Part shown: in pieces, positions 8,485 to 16,886 of the stretch
Layout of the letters: the number at the start of each line of letters is the position of its first letter
How positions within the stretch are numbered: position 1 is the first letter of the stretch
Origin: Flavobacterium piscisymbiosum
GTDB taxonomy: Bacteria > Bacteroidota > Bacteroidia > Flavobacteriales > Flavobacteriaceae
Direction: 5' to 3'
NCBI RefSeq assembly: GCF_020905295.1
Contig: NZ_JAJJMM010000001.1
Location: 5,766,001 to 5,830,000 of the forward strand
Length of the DNA: 64,000 nt
The notes under the pieces: generated by a model
What the model saw: the letters and a program-made list of their open reading frames with translations, nothing else
Databases searched by the model: none
What the model was told of the DNA's origin: nothing
Translations under genes and position numbers: made by a program

Positions 8485-9643
8485 AGGTAAAATTGAAACA
8501 GTAGCCATTAGAACCCCGGAAAGAGTCGCAGAAATTTCCTGGTTCAATGACATTATTGGTGGAGATACAGCATATTTAGGTGTTCTGGATAATGATCGCC
8601 GAAGCAGTTACGAGCATTGTCGTGACATTACATTAGAAGCAGAAAAACTAGGTTTCAGCAACATTTTATATCCATCAGCTTATACCGTAGGACAAGACGG
8701 ATTGGCTTTTGCAGCAAGCGTTGCACCGGAAACCAACAAGATTACATTTTTGCTCGCGGTTCGTACCGGAGAAGTGCATCCGCCTATGTTGGCGCGAGCT
8801 ATTTCTTCGTTAGATCACATGCTGAAAGGAAGATTGATCTTGAATATCATCAACTCTGATTTGCCGGGAACTCGTGAAGATCCTAATCTAAGATACCAAC
8901 GATGTTCTGAAGTTATTCAGATTTTACAACAAGGCTGGACACAAGACAGAATCTCGCACAAAGGAGAAATTTATCAGTTTGATTTGCCATCAGATCCTGT
9001 AAAATCCTATCAGCAAAACGGCGGTCCATTATTGTATTTTGGAGGAACTTCCCCTGGTTCCAGAGCTGTTTGCGCGAAACATTGCGACGTGTTTTTGACC
9101 TGGCCGGAATCTGAAGAATCAATGTACGCCACTCTGAAAGAAATGAGTGAACGCGCTGCCGCAGAAGGAAGAACCATCGATTTCGGGTTAAGAATTCACG
9201 TTATAGTTCGTGAAACGCAGGAAGAAGCAAGAGCTTACGCGAAAAAGCTAATTTCAAAATTTGATGAGAAAAGAGGTTTAGAAATCAGAAGCCGTGGCGA
9301 AGATTCACGTTCGTTAGGTGTTTTAAAACAAGATGAATTAAGAGAAACTTCGGATGAAGAGGGATATGTAGAAGATATCTTATGGACCGATATTGGTAAA
9401 GTTTTCTCCGGCTGCGGAAGTGGTTTGGTAGGAAGTGCCGATCAGATTATAGAAAAACTAAACCGCTACATGGATATGGGTTTCAGATCTTTTATTTTTT
9501 CCGGTTTTCCTTTGATTGAAGAAGCGAATTATTTTGCCAAATTGGTTTTGCCGCGTTTGCCGAATGCATCGTTGCCTCATTTACAAGGAAGAATTCCGCA
9601 AGAAACACCTACAACACCTTTGACCAATGCCGAATTGGTTTAG
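8477..9643 (+). CDS. LLM-class flavin-dependent monooxygenase, alkanesulfonate monooxygenase-like
   Basis: This 388-residue protein is a bacterial-luciferase-like TIM barrel related to SsuD/SfnG, FMNH2-dependent enzymes that release sulfite from sulfonates or sulfones. Supporting segments are the N-terminal EISWFNDIIGGDTAYLG, an AVRTGEVHPPMLARAISSLD strand-helix unit, RLILNIINSD, LLYFGGTSPGSR and the late FIFSGFPLIEEANYFAKLVLP. The length matches SsuD-type enzymes (about 380). No flavin reductase partner is visible nearby, so reduced flavin must come from elsewhere. The start overlaps the upstream 50-codon ORF by 8 nt. Sulfonate as substrate is inferred from family and from neighbouring cysteine-synthesis genes. 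Confidence 0.88.
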   Translation: MIEGKIETVAIRTPERVAEISWFNDIIGGDTAYLGVLDNDRRSSYEHCRDITLEAEKLGFSNILYPSAYTVGQDGLAFAASVAPETNKITFLLAVRTGEVHPPMLARAISSLDHMLKGRLILNIINSDLPGTREDPNLRYQRCSEVIQILQQGWTQDRISHKGEIYQFDLPSDPVKSYQQNGGPLLYFGGTSPGSRAVCAKHCDVFLTWPESEESMYATLKEMSERAAAEGRTIDFGLRIHVIVRETQEEARAYAKKLISKFDEKRGLEIRSRGEDSRSLGVLKQDELRETSDEEGYVEDILWTDIGKVFSGCGSGLVGSADQIIEKLNRYMDMGFRSFIFSGFPLIEEANYFAKLVLPRLPNASLPHLQGRIPQETPTTPLTNAELV

Positions 9644-9664
9644 TTATAAAAACAAAAAATCAGA

Positions 9665-11098
9665 ATGTCAGAAATAGAAAAAAAACAAGAATACAAAAGA
9701 GAACTCGGTCTTGCCGATGCAGCCTTATTGGTGGCCAGCGGAATGATTGGTTCGGGAATTTTTATTGTGAGTGCCGATGTTACGCGTAATGTGGGATCAG
9801 CGGGCTGGTTGATTTTAGTTTGGTTAATTGGCGGATTCATGACATTGATTGCTGCTGTGAGTTATGGCGAATTGAGTGGCATGTTTCCTAAATCAGGAGG
9901 TCAGTATATTTATCTAAAAGAAGCCTACAATCCGCTTGTGGCCTTTGTATACGGATGGAGTTTGTTTACCGTAATTCAAACCGGAACTATTGCTGCGGTT
10001 TGTGTATCGTTCTTTAAATTTCTGGCGTATTTTTTTCCGCTTTTCAGCGAAGATTTGGTCGCTTTCAGGATTGGAGATTCTTTCACCATTTCGCCCGCAC
10101 AACTCTCCTCTATTGTCTTGTTGTTCGTTTTAACGTACATCAATACCAAAGGCGTAAAACTGGGAAAAGTGATTCAGAAGTTTTTCACGGGAACTAAATT
10201 GATAAGCTTACTAATTCTGATTGTCTTCGGGTTTATCTTTTTCAAACCCGAAGTGTGGCAGGCAAACTGGACGAATCCGTTTCATTTACAAAAGCTAAAT
10301 CCGGACGGTTCGTTTTTACAATACACTAATACACCCGCTTTTTGGGGCGCAATTGCTTCGGCATTAGTCGGAACGGTAATTAGCTATGATGCCTGGAATA
10401 ATGTGACGTTTGTTTCGGATGAAATAAAAAATCCAAAACGAAATATTGGTTTGAGTTTGCTTTTAGGAACTGCCGTTGTTACGATTATTTACGTTTCGGT
10501 AAATGTAATGTTTACAGCCGTTTTGCCTGTTGAAGCTATTGGAACTCCGGAAAAAGATCGCGTTGGTATTGCTGCAGCACAGGCTATTTTTGGCTCAAGC
10601 GGAACTTCGATTATTGCATTAATGATTTTGATTGCTTCTTTTGGTTGTGCCAACGGAATGATTTTATCGGGCGCAAGAGTCTACCAAAGTATGGCAAAAG
10701 ATGGTTTGTTTTTTAAGAAAACAGCGATTTTAAACAAACATTCGGTTCCTGCAAATGCGCTTTGGATTCAGTTTTTTATGGCCGTGATTTTAAGTTTAAG
10801 CGGTCGTTACGGAAATTTATTAGACATGATTTCTTTTGTAGTGGTATTATTTTACGTGATTACCATTGCCGGGATTTTTGTTTTAAGAATTAAAAAACCG
10901 CAACACGAAAGACCGTACAGAGCTTTTGGATATCCGTTTTTACCTATTATTTACATTATTTTAGGATCAGCCTTTTGTGTTTTATTAATCATTTATAAAC
11001 CTACTTATACCTGGCCGGGATTAATCATCGCCGGTATCGGAATACCTGTTTTTTATATTAGAGAGAAATTTTCAAAACGAAAAATTACAGACATTTAA
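9665..11098 (+). CDS. APC superfamily amino acid permease
   Basis: This 477-residue polytopic membrane protein has about 12 hydrophobic segments. The first transmembrane region carries the family signature VASGMIGSGIFIV, where the unwound GSG binds the substrate backbone in APC/LAT permeases. TYINTKGVKLGK and KNPKRNIGLSL are further family landmarks. It lies 21 nt after the monooxygenase gene in the same direction, so it is likely in one operon with it. Context suggests transport of an amino acid or a related sulfur compound across the inner membrane, but the specificity cannot be seen. Confidence 0.88.
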   Translation: MSEIEKKQEYKRELGLADAALLVASGMIGSGIFIVSADVTRNVGSAGWLILVWLIGGFMTLIAAVSYGELSGMFPKSGGQYIYLKEAYNPLVAFVYGWSLFTVIQTGTIAAVCVSFFKFLAYFFPLFSEDLVAFRIGDSFTISPAQLSSIVLLFVLTYINTKGVKLGKVIQKFFTGTKLISLLILIVFGFIFFKPEVWQANWTNPFHLQKLNPDGSFLQYTNTPAFWGAIASALVGTVISYDAWNNVTFVSDEIKNPKRNIGLSLLLGTAVVTIIYVSVNVMFTAVLPVEAIGTPEKDRVGIAAAQAIFGSSGTSIIALMILIASFGCANGMILSGARVYQSMAKDGLFFKKTAILNKHSVPANALWIQFFMAVILSLSGRYGNLLDMISFVVVLFYVITIAGIFVLRIKKPQHERPYRAFGYPFLPIIYIILGSAFCVLLIIYKPTYTWPGLIIAGIGIPVFYIREKFSKRKITDI

Positions 11099-11120
11099 AA
11101 CAATGCGCATAATTATTCTA

Positions 11121-11248
11121 ACACATAGAAACATAGCTTATGGTTGCTTAAAAAAGGTGTTTTACTTAGAATAAATCACATAGCTATGTGAAGAAATGTA
11201 TTTCTTTTTGTCTCCTTTCAGATACATAAAATCTATGTTTCTATGTGT
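11121..11248. repeat. Dispersed element with terminal inverted repeats, copy 2
   Basis: ACACATAGAAACATAG (11121-11136) is inverted at 11233-11248. The interior includes CACATAGCTATGTG and resembles copy 1 at 6402-6543. It separates the permease gene from the serine acetyltransferase gene. It could act as a processing or termination structure, but I see no T-run that would make it a classical terminator. Confidence 0.7.
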
Positions 11249-11357
11249 TTAATATTTTTTTGAATGCGACGAATTGCTTTAAAATATTTTAGAATGCCTA
11301 ATTAGATTAGTTGATTTCTCATAAAGATGTTAGTTATGAACCAAAAAACAAACCATT

Positions 11358-12182
11358 ATGAATTCATTTTATCAAGAAATAGCAAACAACCATCAGAGTT
11401 TATTGATCCTTCCTCAAAAAAAGGTAATTCATCAGTTTATTGAGGATTTATTCTCTGTTTTATTTTCGAATACTTCAAAGCGTTTTGGAGATTTATCTAT
11501 TATCAAAAACAAATTTGAAGTTTTAGAAAAGCAATTTAATGAAATCGTAATTGACTATTCATCCAAAAAAGAGGACAGTTTCGAGCAAACTCAACTTTTT
11601 TTCGAAGCATTGCCTAATCTGTACAAAAAAACATTAAATGACGCCGATACTATTTTTAGAAAAGATCCCGCCGCAAAATCCATTGAAGAAGTTCTGTACG
11701 CTTATCCCGGATTTTTTGCGATTGCCGTTTACCGGTTTTCACATCAAATCTGGAATCAGGATTTAAAACTTCTCGCACGAACCTTTTCTGAATATGCGCA
11801 CATCAAAACCAGTATCGAAATTCATCCAGGCGCGCAAATAGGCAATGATTTCGCCATAGATCACGGAACCGGAATTGTAATAGGCGAAACCACGATTATT
11901 GGCGATAATGTGCAAATCTATCAAGGTGTTACATTGGGCGCTTTGAGTGTAAAAAAGGAAGAAGCTTTTATAAAAAGACATCCTACGATTGAAAACAATG
12001 TAATTATTTATTCGAATAGTACGATTCTGGGCGGGCAAACTGTTGTGGGAAGGGATTCTATTATTGGAGGAAATGTCTGGCTAACTTATACGGTTCCGTC
12101 AAATTCTGTGGTGTATCATAAAAATGAGATTAAAGTGAAGGATAATAATCCGTTTCCGGAACCTATTTTTTATTCGATTTAA
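11358..12182 (+). CDS. epsC: Serine O-acetyltransferase (EpsC/CysE type)
   Basis: This 274-residue enzyme makes O-acetyl-L-serine from serine and acetyl-CoA, the first step of cysteine synthesis. An alpha-helical N-terminal half (to about residue 150) precedes a left-handed beta-helix of hexapeptide repeats from about residue 153 (IEIHPGAQIGND). DHGTGIVIGET contains the expected catalytic His169. The C-terminus ends FPEPIFYSI, with a terminal Ile as in serine acetyltransferases that bind cysteine synthase. It is followed 370 nt downstream by a cysteine synthase gene. EpsC-like transferases are known neighbours of family 2A encapsulins. Confidence 0.92.
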   Translation: MNSFYQEIANNHQSLLILPQKKVIHQFIEDLFSVLFSNTSKRFGDLSIIKNKFEVLEKQFNEIVIDYSSKKEDSFEQTQLFFEALPNLYKKTLNDADTIFRKDPAAKSIEEVLYAYPGFFAIAVYRFSHQIWNQDLKLLARTFSEYAHIKTSIEIHPGAQIGNDFAIDHGTGIVIGETTIIGDNVQIYQGVTLGALSVKKEEAFIKRHPTIENNVIIYSNSTILGGQTVVGRDSIIGGNVWLTYTVPSNSVVYHKNEIKVKDNNPFPEPIFYSI

Positions 12183-12253
12183 TTTTTTTTTTTTGAACCA
12201 TGTAAGGAATATTTGAACCATATAAGTAATGTAAGAACATATAAAAGGTCTTG

Positions 12254-12427
12254 AAAACTTTGACAAAGTTTATAACCGCAATCTTGTCATCCCGAGTAAC
12301 GAGGGATCTCCGTTAGTAGCTCGACAAAGATTGGCGATTTTGTTTGTGGAGTTTCTTGCGTTCCTTCGACTTCGCTCAGGATGACAAAAATGAGTAGAAT
12401 CATTGGCCGTAAAACTTTGTCAAAGTT
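12254..12427. repeat. Composite nested inverted repeat between epsC and cysM
   Basis: The outer arms AACTTTGACAAAGTT (12256-12270) and AACTTTGTCAAAGTT (12413-12427) are perfect reverse complements. The inner arms TTGTCATCCCGAG (12284-12296) and CTCAGGATGACAA (12375-12387) are inverted with one mismatch. The inner arm with CTTCGACTTCGCTCAGGATGAC resembles a repeat seen again near 43261. This looks like a dispersed intergenic repeat. Confidence 0.7.
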
Positions 12428-12448
12428 GTCGAAATCAAAGTATTCTTT

Positions 12449-12524
12449 TTCACATCGCTATGATTTTTATTCTAAGTGAAACGACTTTTTAAGCACAACT
12501 AAAAGCTATGTCCCTATGTGTTTA
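12449..12524. repeat. Dispersed element, copy 3 (partial, reversed)
   Basis: CACATCGCTATGATTT followed by CTAAGTGAAACGAC matches the reverse complement of the interior of copy 2. The end CTATGTCCCTATGTGTTTA (12506-12524) is the outer arm with two substitutions. Only half the element is present. It lies 27 nt before the cysteine synthase start codon. Confidence 0.6.
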
Positions 12525-12551
12525 AAAAAATAACAGTTAAAAAAAAGCAAC

Positions 12552-13472
12552 ATGAAATATCAAAATATACTAGAAACCATAGGCAACACCCCCCACGTAA
12601 AACTCAACAAGATTTTTCCGGAGCATCAGGTTTGGATTAAGATCGAAAAGTCGAATCCGGGGGCGAGTATCAAGGACCGGATTGCATTGGCAATGATTGA
12701 AGACGCCGAACAAAAAGGACTTTTAAATCCTGATTCGATTATTATAGAACCTACTTCGGGAAATACCGGCATTGGGCTTTCATTGGTTGCTGCAGTAAAA
12801 GGATACAAAGTGATTCTGGTAATGCCGGAATCGATGAGTATCGAAAGACGAAAAATCATGAATGCTTATGGTGCTGAATTTGTTTTAACTCCAAGAGAAA
12901 AAGGAACTTTGGGCGCAGTAGAAAAAGCAAAAGAATTAGCCTTATCAACTCCTAATTCATTTTTGCCTTTTCAGTTTACGAATCCGGCAAATGTTGAGAT
13001 TCATGAGAAAACAACGGCTCAGGAAATTCTGCAGGATTTTCCGGAAGGTATCGATTACCTCATCACGGGAGTTGGAACGGGCGGACATATTACGGGAGTT
13101 TCTAAAATTTTGAAACAACATTTTCCTAATCTTAAAACCTACGCGGTCGAACCTGCCTTATCACCGGTTTTAAGCGGAGGATCTCCTGCCCCGCATCCTA
13201 TTCAGGGTATTGGCGCGGGGTTTATTCCGGAAGTTTTTAATCGGGATTATGTCGATTTGGTCATTCCGGTTGAAAAAGAAGATGCTTTTTATTTTGCTAA
13301 AAGGTTACCAAAAGAAGAAGGAATTTTTGCAGGAATTTCGACGGGAGCTTCGTTGGCGGCGATTTCAAAACAAATCAATAAAATCCCTAAAGATGCTGTT
13401 GTTTTGACTTTTAATTATGATACCGGAGAACGATATCTTTCGGTTGACGAATTATTCGATCCGCTTTCATAA
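12552..13472 (+). CDS. cysM: Cysteine synthase (PLP-dependent, CysK/CysM family)
   Basis: This 306-residue enzyme condenses O-acetylserine with sulfide (or thiosulfate in CysM types) to form cysteine. PGASIKDR places the PLP-binding Lys at residue 41. TSGNTG (68-73) binds the substrate carboxylate, [10 protein letters not shown] is the phosphate-cradling glycine loop, and the C-terminal GISTGA is also typical. It is downstream of the serine acetyltransferase gene and 171 nt upstream of the encapsulin shell gene. Together these genes would supply cysteine, the substrate of the encapsulated desulfurase. CysK versus CysM cannot be decided from sequence alone. Confidence 0.92.
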   Translation: MKYQNILETIGNTPHVKLNKIFPEHQVWIKIEKSNPGASIKDRIALAMIEDAEQKGLLNPDSIIIEPTSGNTGIGLSLVAAVKGYKVILVMPESMSIERRKIMNAYGAEFVLTPREKGTLGAVEKAKELALSTPNSFLPFQFTNPANVEIHEKTTAQEILQDFPEGIDYLITGVGTGGHITGVSKILKQHFPNLKTYAVEPALSPVLSGGSPAPHPIQGIGAGFIPEVFNRDYVDLVIPVEKEDAFYFAKRLPKEEGIFAGISTGASLAAISKQINKIPKDAVVLTFNYDTGERYLSVDELFDPLS

Positions 13473-13643
13473 TATTATAATTCAACAACTTACATATTAT
13501 TTCACATTAAAATAAACAACATTTACTTCTGATGTTTTTATTTTTAACATAAATTTACTTAGACGGTAAAACAGTGTTTTTTACGAATAAAAATTCTTAA
13601 AATAGTGTACCAAAAATAAATTAACCATTAAACCTTTAAAGCC

Positions 13644-14564
13644 ATGGCTGAACAAAAACAACAACAAACAGCATTAGGAGATGTTGCAGCAAGACAATTA
13701 GCAATTGCAACTCGTACGGTTCCTCAAATTGGGACAATTTCACCACGTTGGCTGACGCATCTTTTGCATTGGACACCAGTAGAATCAGGCGTATTTCGTT
13801 TGAATAAAGTAAAAGACGGAAGCCATATCGAAGTCGATTGTTCTGCACGTGACGAAAGAGTTTTACCCAATACTTTCGTAGATTATATCGATAATCCAAG
13901 AGAATACAATCTGGCAGCAGTACAAACGATTGTAGATGTACACACAAGGGTTTCTGACTTGTACAGCAAACCATACAATCAAATTTCTGAACAATTACGT
14001 TTGGCTATTGAAACGATCAAAGAACGTCAGGAAAGCGAATTAATCAACAATAAAGATTATGGATTGTTGAGTAATGTTGCAAAATCTCAAATCATTAAAA
14101 CCAGAACCGGTGCGCCAACTCCTGACGATTTAGACGAATTGTTGACAAAAGTTTGGAAAGAACCTGGTTTTTTCTTGTTGCATCCTTTAGCAATTGCTGC
14201 TTTTGGCCGCGAATGTACACGTCGCGGAGTTCCACCTCCTACAACGTCTTTATTTGGATCTCAGTTTTTGACATGGAGAGGGATTCCGCTTATTCCATCG
14301 GATAAATTACCTATCGTAAACGGAAAATCGAAAATTATTTTATTACGTACGGGCGAAAGCCGTCAGGGTGTTATCGGATTAATTCAACCGGGATTACAAG
14401 GCGAGCAATCACCAGGATTATCGGTTCGTTTTATGGGAATCAACGAAAAAGCAATTGCCTCTTATTTGGTATCTCTTTATTGCTCATTGGCAATTTTAGT
14501 CGATGATGCTATTGCAGTTCTTGAAGATGTAGAAATAGGAAAGTACCATGAGTATAAATACTAA
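13644..14564 (+). CDS. Family 2A encapsulin nanocompartment shell protein (SrpI-like)
   Basis: This 306-residue protein has the HK97 phage-capsid fold and should self-assemble into a cytosolic protein shell. Recognisable segments are the N-terminal arm with GDVAARQLAIATRTVPQIG and ISPRWLTHLLHWTPVESGVFR, the central FGRECTRRGVPPPTT and LFGSQFLTWRGIPLIPSDK, and the C-terminal GLSVRFMGINEKAIASYLVSLY. It has no cyclic-nucleotide-binding insert, so it fits subfamily 2A rather than 2B. Its stop overlaps the cargo desulfurase gene by 17 nt, meaning the two are co-translated. Shells of this type are linked to sulfur limitation and to cysteine desulfurase cargo in cyanobacteria and Acinetobacter. No perfect promoter is seen; TAAATTTA at 13550-13557 is the nearest -7-like element. 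Confidence 0.93.
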   Translation: MAEQKQQQTALGDVAARQLAIATRTVPQIGTISPRWLTHLLHWTPVESGVFRLNKVKDGSHIEVDCSARDERVLPNTFVDYIDNPREYNLAAVQTIVDVHTRVSDLYSKPYNQISEQLRLAIETIKERQESELINNKDYGLLSNVAKSQIIKTRTGAPTPDDLDELLTKVWKEPGFFLLHPLAIAAFGRECTRRGVPPPTTSLFGSQFLTWRGIPLIPSDKLPIVNGKSKIILLRTGESRQGVIGLIQPGLQGEQSPGLSVRFMGINEKAIASYLVSLYCSLAILVDDAIAVLEDVEIGKYHEYKY

Positions 14565-16485
14565 CCACGACGGTTTACCCAACATTGAGGATTTGCAGTT
14601 TTTGGCGAACGAATTGTTCAAGTCATTACCTAACGAGTTTCCTAAGGAAATTTCGTTAAGTCCTGATCGAAATGAACATCCGCGTGCAACAAAAATTGCA
14701 GAAACTTTGTTGAATACCGGGAATTTAAGCGGTAATAGTGCAACAACTCTTCCGTTACAGAATGTAGCAACACCACCTTCTGGTGCGCCTGCATTTAGTG
14801 GCTTTGGAGCTTCGCCCACTGTTGCCAATTATGGTTCAGGAGCTTCGGCTTTATATCCTAATGCCGGAGCCGGATTTGATCCTCAAAGTGGGGTTTCTCC
14901 ATCAGGAATTCCGCACGGAAATAATGTCAATGTCAACAATCCGCAAACGGGTTTTCATGATGTCAATTTCAAGAATGGCGGAACGGCACAATCGAATGAA
15001 GAAAACCTTTTTTCGCAATTGCTTTTAAACCATAATTATCTGCCTTTTCAAACCGAAAGTTCTTCTTTTGAAACGGAATTAAAAGAGGCGTTGTCTTTTG
15101 TTGATACCAACTTTACAAAGCGCGTTGATTTTCCGTTAAACGGAAATGAAATACCAAATTCGTATTATTTTTTAGAACAAAATCCGTTTGCTTTCGATCA
15201 GAGAAATTCAAATTTAATTGTTGGAAATACTTTCGAAAAACCAGATTTTGGGAATGTCTCAGGTTCTCGTTTTGATGCTAATCTGATCAAAAAAGATTTT
15301 CCTATTCTAAGAGAAACTGTAAACGGAAAACCTTTAGTCTGGTTTGATAATGCTGCTACTACCCAAAAACCACAATCGGTTATTGATCGTATTGCGTATT
15401 TCTACGAACACGAGAATTCGAATATCCATCGTGCAGCACATGAACTTGCCGCTCGCGCCTCTGATGCTTATGAAGCCGCTCGTGAAAAAGTAAAAACGTT
15501 TTTGAATGCAAGTTCTGTAAACGAAATTGTATTTGTTCGCGGTGCTACAGAAGGTATCAATCTGGTGGCTCAAAGTTGGGGCGATCATAATCTGGTTGCC
15601 GGAGACGAAATCATTGTGAGCAATCTGGAACATCATGCGAATATTGTTCCGTGGAAAAGATTGGCGGATAAAAAAGGCTTGAAATTAAGAGTAATTCCCG
15701 TAGACGATGACGGACAAATTTTACTGGATGAATATTCTAAACTACTGAATTCTAAAACCCGTTTGGTTGCTTTTACACAAGTTTCAAACGCACTTGGAAC
15801 TGTAACTCCTGCCAAAGAAATTGTAAAAATGGCACACGCTGTTGGAGCAAAAGTTTTAATTGACGGAGCACAATCAGTTTCGCATATGAAAGTGGATGTT
15901 CAGGATCTAAATCCGGATTGGCTGGTATTTTCCGGACATAAACTTTTTGGTCCAACCGGAATTGGCGCTTTATACGGAAAAGAAGAGTTACTAAACGAAA
16001 TGGAACCCTACCAAGCTGGCGGAAACATGATTCAGGATGTGACTTTTGAGGAAATAAAATACCACAAAGCACCGAATCGTTTCGAAGCCGGAACCGGAAA
16101 TATCGCTGATGCCATTGGTCTTGGCGCTGCAATAGATTATGTTACTAAACTTGGTATTGACGCTATCGGACAATATGAACATCAATTACTGGATTATGCC
16201 ACAAAACTATTGAAGGAAATTCCGGGTGTAAGACTGATAGGAACGGCGAAAAATAAAGCAAGTGTACTTTCTTTTAATTTACAAGGTTATACCAACGATC
16301 AGGTTGGTCAGGCTTTAAACAGAGAAGGTGTTGCAGTAAGAACCGGACATCATTGCGCGCAGCCTATTTTGCGAAGAATGGGAGTTGAAACTACTGTTCG
16401 GCCGTCTTTGGCTTTTTATAATACTACAGAAGATGTTGATACATTCATCAAAACATTGTGGGAACTTAAAAAAGTTAGATTTTAA
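14548..16485 (+). CDS. Encapsulated cysteine desulfurase with N-terminal cargo-loading region
   Basis: This 645-residue protein is a SufS-type class V PLP enzyme that converts cysteine to alanine and protein-bound persulfide. About 240 extra residues precede the catalytic domain. They comprise a helical start (LPNIEDLQFLANELFKSLP), a Gly/Ser/Pro/Asn-rich linker (about 55-150) and a second conserved-looking block (about 150-235). Such extensions direct family 2A cargo to the inside of the shell. The catalytic domain begins near RFDANLIKKDFPIL (241). Lys465 in SGHKLFGPTG binds PLP and Cys603 in GHHCAQP is the persulfide-forming residue; both are present. The start codon lies inside the shell gene (17-nt overlap). 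A terminator follows 79 nt after the stop. Confidence 0.95.
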   Translation: MSINTNHDGLPNIEDLQFLANELFKSLPNEFPKEISLSPDRNEHPRATKIAETLLNTGNLSGNSATTLPLQNVATPPSGAPAFSGFGASPTVANYGSGASALYPNAGAGFDPQSGVSPSGIPHGNNVNVNNPQTGFHDVNFKNGGTAQSNEENLFSQLLLNHNYLPFQTESSSFETELKEALSFVDTNFTKRVDFPLNGNEIPNSYYFLEQNPFAFDQRNSNLIVGNTFEKPDFGNVSGSRFDANLIKKDFPILRETVNGKPLVWFDNAATTQKPQSVIDRIAYFYEHENSNIHRAAHELAARASDAYEAAREKVKTFLNASSVNEIVFVRGATEGINLVAQSWGDHNLVAGDEIIVSNLEHHANIVPWKRLADKKGLKLRVIPVDDDGQILLDEYSKLLNSKTRLVAFTQVSNALGTVTPAKEIVKMAHAVGAKVLIDGAQSVSHMKVDVQDLNPDWLVFSGHKLFGPTGIGALYGKEELLNEMEPYQAGGNMIQDVTFEEIKYHKAPNRFEAGTGNIADAIGLGAAIDYVTKLGIDAIGQYEHQLLDYATKLLKEIPGVRLIGTAKNKASVLSFNLQGYTNDQVGQALNREGVAVRTGHHCAQPILRRMGVETTVRPSLAFYNTTEDVDTFIKTLWELKKVRF

Positions 16486-16563
16486 AATAAAATAGAGAAA
16501 TTGTCTTGTACATCTTCTCGAAAAAAATAATTACTTTTTTTGATATTTTAAGTAATTATGACC

Positions 16564-16595
16564 AAAAGCGATTGTTTTCGAACAGTCGCTTTTTT
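16564..16595 (+). terminator. Intrinsic terminator of the encapsulin operon
   Basis: AAAAGCGATTGTT (16564-16576) pairs with AACAGTCGCTTTT (16581-16593) with one G-U pair around a TTCG tetraloop, followed by T residues. It closes the shell-desulfurase transcript and separates it from the second SusC gene. Confidence 0.85.
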
Positions 16596-16886
16596 GATTA
16601 AAATCAAATGGACCTCTTTTTAAACAATTATCGAATAAAACAAAAAATAATTAAAATCGAATCAACACTATAGTTAAAACGCTATCATAAATAAAGACAA
16701 AAAACCAAATAGATTGCATAATAAACAATGCAAGCATATTTTTTTTACAAAAAAACGATAAATCTGAGTTCAAATGTTACAAATAACACAAAAGCACATA
16801 AAACAGTTATACTTAACATAAAAAAAACGAGGAACATTAACATATATTTAAGACATTTGAGAGAACTAATCCAAACATTAAACAAA
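16596..16886 (+). other. Upstream region of SusC 2
   Basis: Between the terminator and the SusC start there are about 290 AT-rich bases without a gene. ACACTATAGTTAAAACGCTATC (partly palindromic, near 16665-16686) is the only distinctive element. It shares CTATAG with the site over the SusC 1 transcription start. A long frame is open from 16728, but its first 53 codons have no signal peptide and are very AT-rich, so it is read as leader. Confidence 0.4.

Noticed and set aside
16728..16886. 53-codon N-terminal extension of SusC 2
   Set aside because: It would place an unlikely Asn/Lys-rich segment before a clean signal peptide that starts at 16887.
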